A DNA stretch of 64,000 bases from Candidatus Kryptoniota bacterium (GTDB taxonomy: Bacteria; Bacteroidota; Ignavibacteria; Kryptoniales; JAKASW01): the NCBI GenBank assembly GCA_036567965.1, contig DATCTN010000015.1, forward strand, positions 62,001 to 126,000, in the 5' to 3' direction. The notes below the pieces were generated by a model. That model had not been told where the DNA came from. It was given only the letters and a program-made list of their open reading frames with translations, and ran no database searches. The translations under genes were made by a program, and so were the position numbers. Below are positions 61,659 through 64,000 of this stretch, in pieces; position 1 is the stretch's first letter, and each line of letters starts with the position of its first letter.

Positions 61659-63785
61659 TCACTTGAGGAGCAGCATTCTTCTGGTTTCTGTGATTGCGGG
61701 ACCAGATCCCGTGAGAACTATAATCCGGTAGAAATACACTCCGCTTGCATACTCCCGGCCGTCGAACCTTACATCATGTTCACCAGCCAACTCTAATCCG
61801 TTGACAAGAGTTGTAATCTCTCTTCCGATGAGATCATACACTTTCAAGGTGACAAAGCTATTGGCTGGTAACTTATAGCTGATCACTGTCGCTGGATTAA
61901 ACGGATTTGGAAAATTCTGTTTGAGAGAATAGACGCGTGGAGTTGTCCGTATCGCTGCGGTGATCACACCTGTGCTCCGAAAAACTCCGCTATCCGTCCC
62001 GGCATACAGGTATCCCTGAGGATCCATTAGAATTGATAAGACATTCTGATCGGTCAAACCTTGGTCGACGTTCGTCCATGTTTCCCCGCGGTCCGTCGAA
62101 ATAAAGACACCCCGGTCCAGCGTTCCCGCAAAATAATTGCCTTCTTGATTCACGAGGAAGGATGAAATGTCCGAGTTGCCAAGCGATGGAATGTGGGTCC
62201 AATCGACCCCTTCGTTATCCGAGTAATATGCACCGGACGAATCTGTCCCTGCAAACATTCTTCCGCCAGGGTCAATTTGAAGGACTCTCACCGTGTTAAA
62301 CATTAGCGGTGATGACAATCCGACCTGGTTCCAGAAATTTCCGCCGTCCGTCGTTTGAAAAACTCCGTCAAACATCGTTCCCGCGTAGATCGACCCGTCG
62401 GAGCCGGCAGACAGGCAGTATATGTTCGTTGACGGCAGGGAAATGTCGTTCGGTCGCGACCAGTCGTGCCCGCCGTTCGAAGAAGAAACTACGCTGCCGG
62501 TAGAGCTGACAAACATTTGATCAATCCGTGTTTCAATGAGATCAAAAGACCAGCCGGGATAAAGTGTGTTCCATGATCGCCCCGAATCCGACGAGTAGAA
62601 AGATCCGCCGGAAGTTGACGCATAGATGCGCCCCAGGAAGGACGAGGACCGAATGCTGTAGACACTTCCGTAATTCAATCCGTTGCTGACGCGAATCCAG
62701 GTCCCGGGAGCGGCGGGCTTGTAGATTCCGTCGTTCGTTCCGGCATAAAAATTTCCAGCCTGGTCGCGGCCCAGGGAGAGAACCTGACTCGGTACAATTC
62801 CGCACTGAGCCCAGTCCTCGTTTGCCGCATCAAGCTTGAAGACCCCGTTCCGCTCTGTGATAACGTACTCTGTCGTGCCGGGTTCATACCAGGCCGCGGC
62901 AACGTTAACCTCCGACAAGGCGGGAGTCACCTGGGTCCAGTAGCCATGAGCAAGTATGTACTTGTAGTCCCCGGAATTTGTTGCGGCAATCAGATCACCT
63001 GAGTGATCGGTAAAAAGACTCGCCACATTCGCGCTTGGCAAACCCAGTACGTCTCTCGTCCAATTTGAGTCCTTCGGAACCGCTGAAAGGATACCCGATG
63101 GAACCAGGATGAACATTCGGCCGTTTCCGGCGCGCGCAATCGACAGGATCGATGTCAATTCAAGTCCGTACAGATGCCATGTCCTCCCGCTGTCGGATGA
63201 GATGTAGACTCCACCTCCGTACGGCGGCTTGGTCCGCGGCCAGATCGCCTGAAGTCCGGCATAAATATTCCCAAGACTGTCTTCGGCAATCGAAAGCACA
63301 CTCACCGGATCCGATGTGACTATCGAGGAAGACCAGCTGTCTCCGCGGTCAGTTGAGATGGAAACGCTTTGAGTTCCTCCCACACAAAGACGATCTCCTG
63401 AGATGATCGTCGCGATTTGCGCTCCACCCGGAAGATTGGTCCTCGTCCACGACTCACCTTCGTCTGTGGTCCTGAAGAAGCCGGGAAAGACGTTGCTTCC
63501 CGTGTAAAGAACATTCGAAGAGTCCACTGCAAAAGTCGAGAGGTACGCCCAGTTAAGTCCGGTGTTCACAGCTTCCCATGTCGAACCTTTGTCTGTCGAA
63601 CGAAACACACCTGCAGTCTGCGTAGCCGCAAACACATACCCCGGCGCGTCCACGGTCAATATCATTACGTTGCCAGAATATGGCCCCTTAACAGCGGTCC
63701 ATGAGATTGACTGCGCCGATGATCGGGAATAACTGCACAGCCAGCAAATCAAAATCAGCTGGGCAGCCCAAGAGTAACTTTTCAA
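61659..63785 (-). CDS. Type IX-exported beta-propeller (BNR/YCF48-like) protein
   Basis: 708 aa. Signal peptide LILICWLCSYSRSSAQS, then about a dozen repeats with Asp-box style motifs (STDKGSTWEAV, TTDEGESWTR, STDRGDSWSS, SSDSGRTWHL, SSDSGRSWNT, TTDGGNFWNQ, STDRGETWTN), predicted to form one or two beta-propellers. The end carries the type IX sorting domain (NFPNPFNPATVISYKLPA, VYDLIGREITTL, RRMLLLK). Function unknown; Asp-box proteins include sialidases, but no catalytic residues are recognisable and most relatives are ligand-binding or structural. Same strand as the DUF4249 and TonB genes, 22 bases upstream of DUF4249. Confidence 0.88.
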   Translation of the reverse strand: MKSYSWAAQLILICWLCSYSRSSAQSISWTAVKGPYSGNVMILTVDAPGYVFAATQTAGVFRSTDKGSTWEAVNTGLNWAYLSTFAVDSSNVLYTGSNVFPGFFRTTDEGESWTRTNLPGGAQIATIISGDRLCVGGTQSVSISTDRGDSWSSSIVTSDPVSVLSIAEDSLGNIYAGLQAIWPRTKPPYGGGVYISSDSGRTWHLYGLELTSILSIARAGNGRMFILVPSGILSAVPKDSNWTRDVLGLPSANVASLFTDHSGDLIAATNSGDYKYILAHGYWTQVTPALSEVNVAAAWYEPGTTEYVITERNGVFKLDAANEDWAQCGIVPSQVLSLGRDQAGNFYAGTNDGIYKPAAPGTWIRVSNGLNYGSVYSIRSSSFLGRIYASTSGGSFYSSDSGRSWNTLYPGWSFDLIETRIDQMFVSSTGSVVSSSNGGHDWSRPNDISLPSTNIYCLSAGSDGSIYAGTMFDGVFQTTDGGNFWNQVGLSSPLMFNTVRVLQIDPGGRMFAGTDSSGAYYSDNEGVDWTHIPSLGNSDISSFLVNQEGNYFAGTLDRGVFISTDRGETWTNVDQGLTDQNVLSILMDPQGYLYAGTDSGVFRSTGVITAAIRTTPRVYSLKQNFPNPFNPATVISYKLPANSFVTLKVYDLIGREITTLVNGLELAGEHDVRFDGREYASGVYFYRIIVLTGSGPAITETRRMLLLK

Positions 63786-63899
63786 TCCCTGCAGCTTTCT
63801 TTCGCTATTACTCGGAAAAATTACACGACAGGATTCGATAATTTGAATATTGAAGATTCCGCTAAGATTATCAAGCAGCGAGGCTGCGGAAGGATGTAC

Positions 63900-64000
63900 T
63901 CAAACCGCCGTTGCTCGTTGTCCAAACACCGCCGTCCCTATCCTTACAATCGTCGCACCTTCTTCGACTGCTATTTCGTAATCGCCTGACATTCCCATCG
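63900..64000 (-). CDS. YggS-family PLP protein, C-terminal fragment (cut by window edge)
   Basis: Only the last ~32 residues are in the window. They read [20 protein letters not shown] followed by GTAVFG, the C-terminal signature of the YggS/PROSC pyridoxal-phosphate homeostasis proteins, then a short tail and stop (TGA). The gene runs off the right edge on the minus strand. The 114-base gap before the propeller gene contains nothing notable. Confidence 0.88.
   Translation of the reverse strand, partial: MGMSGDYEIAVEEGATIVRIGTAVFGQRATAV

Noticed and set aside
61659-63785. Sialidase
   Set aside because: Asp-box motifs are present, but the catalytic Arg triad, Tyr and Glu of sialidases cannot be recognised; propeller of unknown role is the safer call.
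1-64000. tRNA, rRNA, tmRNA, RNase P RNA, CRISPR array, IS element or prophage
   Set aside because: Looked for conserved T-arm text, repeat-spacer periodicity, transposase and integrase motifs on both strands; none seen. Eye search can miss divergent tRNAs, so a tRNAscan run would settle it.

Overview
The window is a gene-dense chromosomal segment of a Gram-negative bacterium of the Bacteroidota/Chlorobi/Ignavibacteria (FCB) group. The evidence: two secreted proteins end in the C-terminal sorting domain typical of type IX secretion (NYPNPFNP, then VFDILGQ or VYDLIGR, ending RKMLLLK); there is an outer-membrane assembly pair (LptD and LptE homologues), a TonB-dependent receptor with a CarboxypepD_reg-like N-terminus beside a DUF4249 lipoprotein, an SDR-type threonine dehydrogenase, and two sigma-54 enhancer-binding proteins. 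Base composition is moderate and no tRNA, rRNA, CRISPR array, integrase or transposase was seen, so this looks like core chromosome rather than an island. The species cannot be fixed from the sequence; an Ignavibacteria-like lineage is an inference.

Layout. 0-14.8 kb (minus strand): a type IX-exported M4 metalloprotease, then a run transcribed towards it: miaB, a SPOR-domain protein, a beta-lactamase-fold hydrolase, a receiver-less sigma-54 activator, lptE, a membrane glycosyltransferase, a TPR protein, menG/ubiE, a cytoplasmic histidine kinase and its NtrC-type regulator. 14.8-15.8 kb has no convincing gene but holds a 113-bp inverted-repeat element and a possible minus-strand small RNA. 15.8-22.6 kb (plus): ddl, ftsB/divIC-like, rarA, a ROK kinase, lptD and a short ArgA-like acetyltransferase. 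22.6-26.7 kb (minus): a DUF1624-type membrane acyltransferase, a thioredoxin-fold protein, an Eis-like acetyltransferase and a heptosyltransferase-type GT9. 26.8-26.9 kb: a strong candidate for a free-standing small RNA (promoter, two hairpins with identical C-rich loops, U-tract). 27-37.7 kb (plus): an M24 peptidase, a DPP-IV-type peptidase, radA, SemiSWEET, rdgB, a deoxynucleoside kinase, a YtcJ-type amidohydrolase and recG. 37.8-39.7 kb: a DUF4097-like exported protein and an MDR oxidoreductase. 39.7-49.9 kb (minus): threonine dehydrogenase, an aldehyde dehydrogenase, a DinB-fold protein, a membrane protein, then a CoA-thioester catabolic cluster (thiolase, 3-hydroxyacyl-CoA dehydrogenase, PaaA-like diiron protein, PaaG-like isomerase, enoyl-CoA hydratase) with a pseudouridine synthase inside it. 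50.1-58.3 kb (plus): a bacterial alpha-2-macroglobulin with its thioester motif, coupled to penicillin-binding protein 1C. 58.4-64 kb (minus): a TonB receptor, a DUF4249 lipoprotein, a beta-propeller type IX cargo protein, and the C-terminal end of a YggS-family PLP protein cut by the window edge.

Themes. Envelope building recurs (LptD, LptE, GT9, GT2, Ddl, PBP1C, FtsB-like, SPOR, A2M). The CoA cluster resembles the lower phenylacetate pathway, but only one epoxidase-like subunit is present here. The most interesting non-coding signals are the twin-loop RNA at 26.83-26.92 kb, a 6S-like fold at 15.57-15.69 kb, a nested fold ahead of the deoxynucleoside kinase at 33.11-33.20 kb, and two dispersed-repeat-like palindromic elements. 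Structural claims were made by eye and have not been computed.
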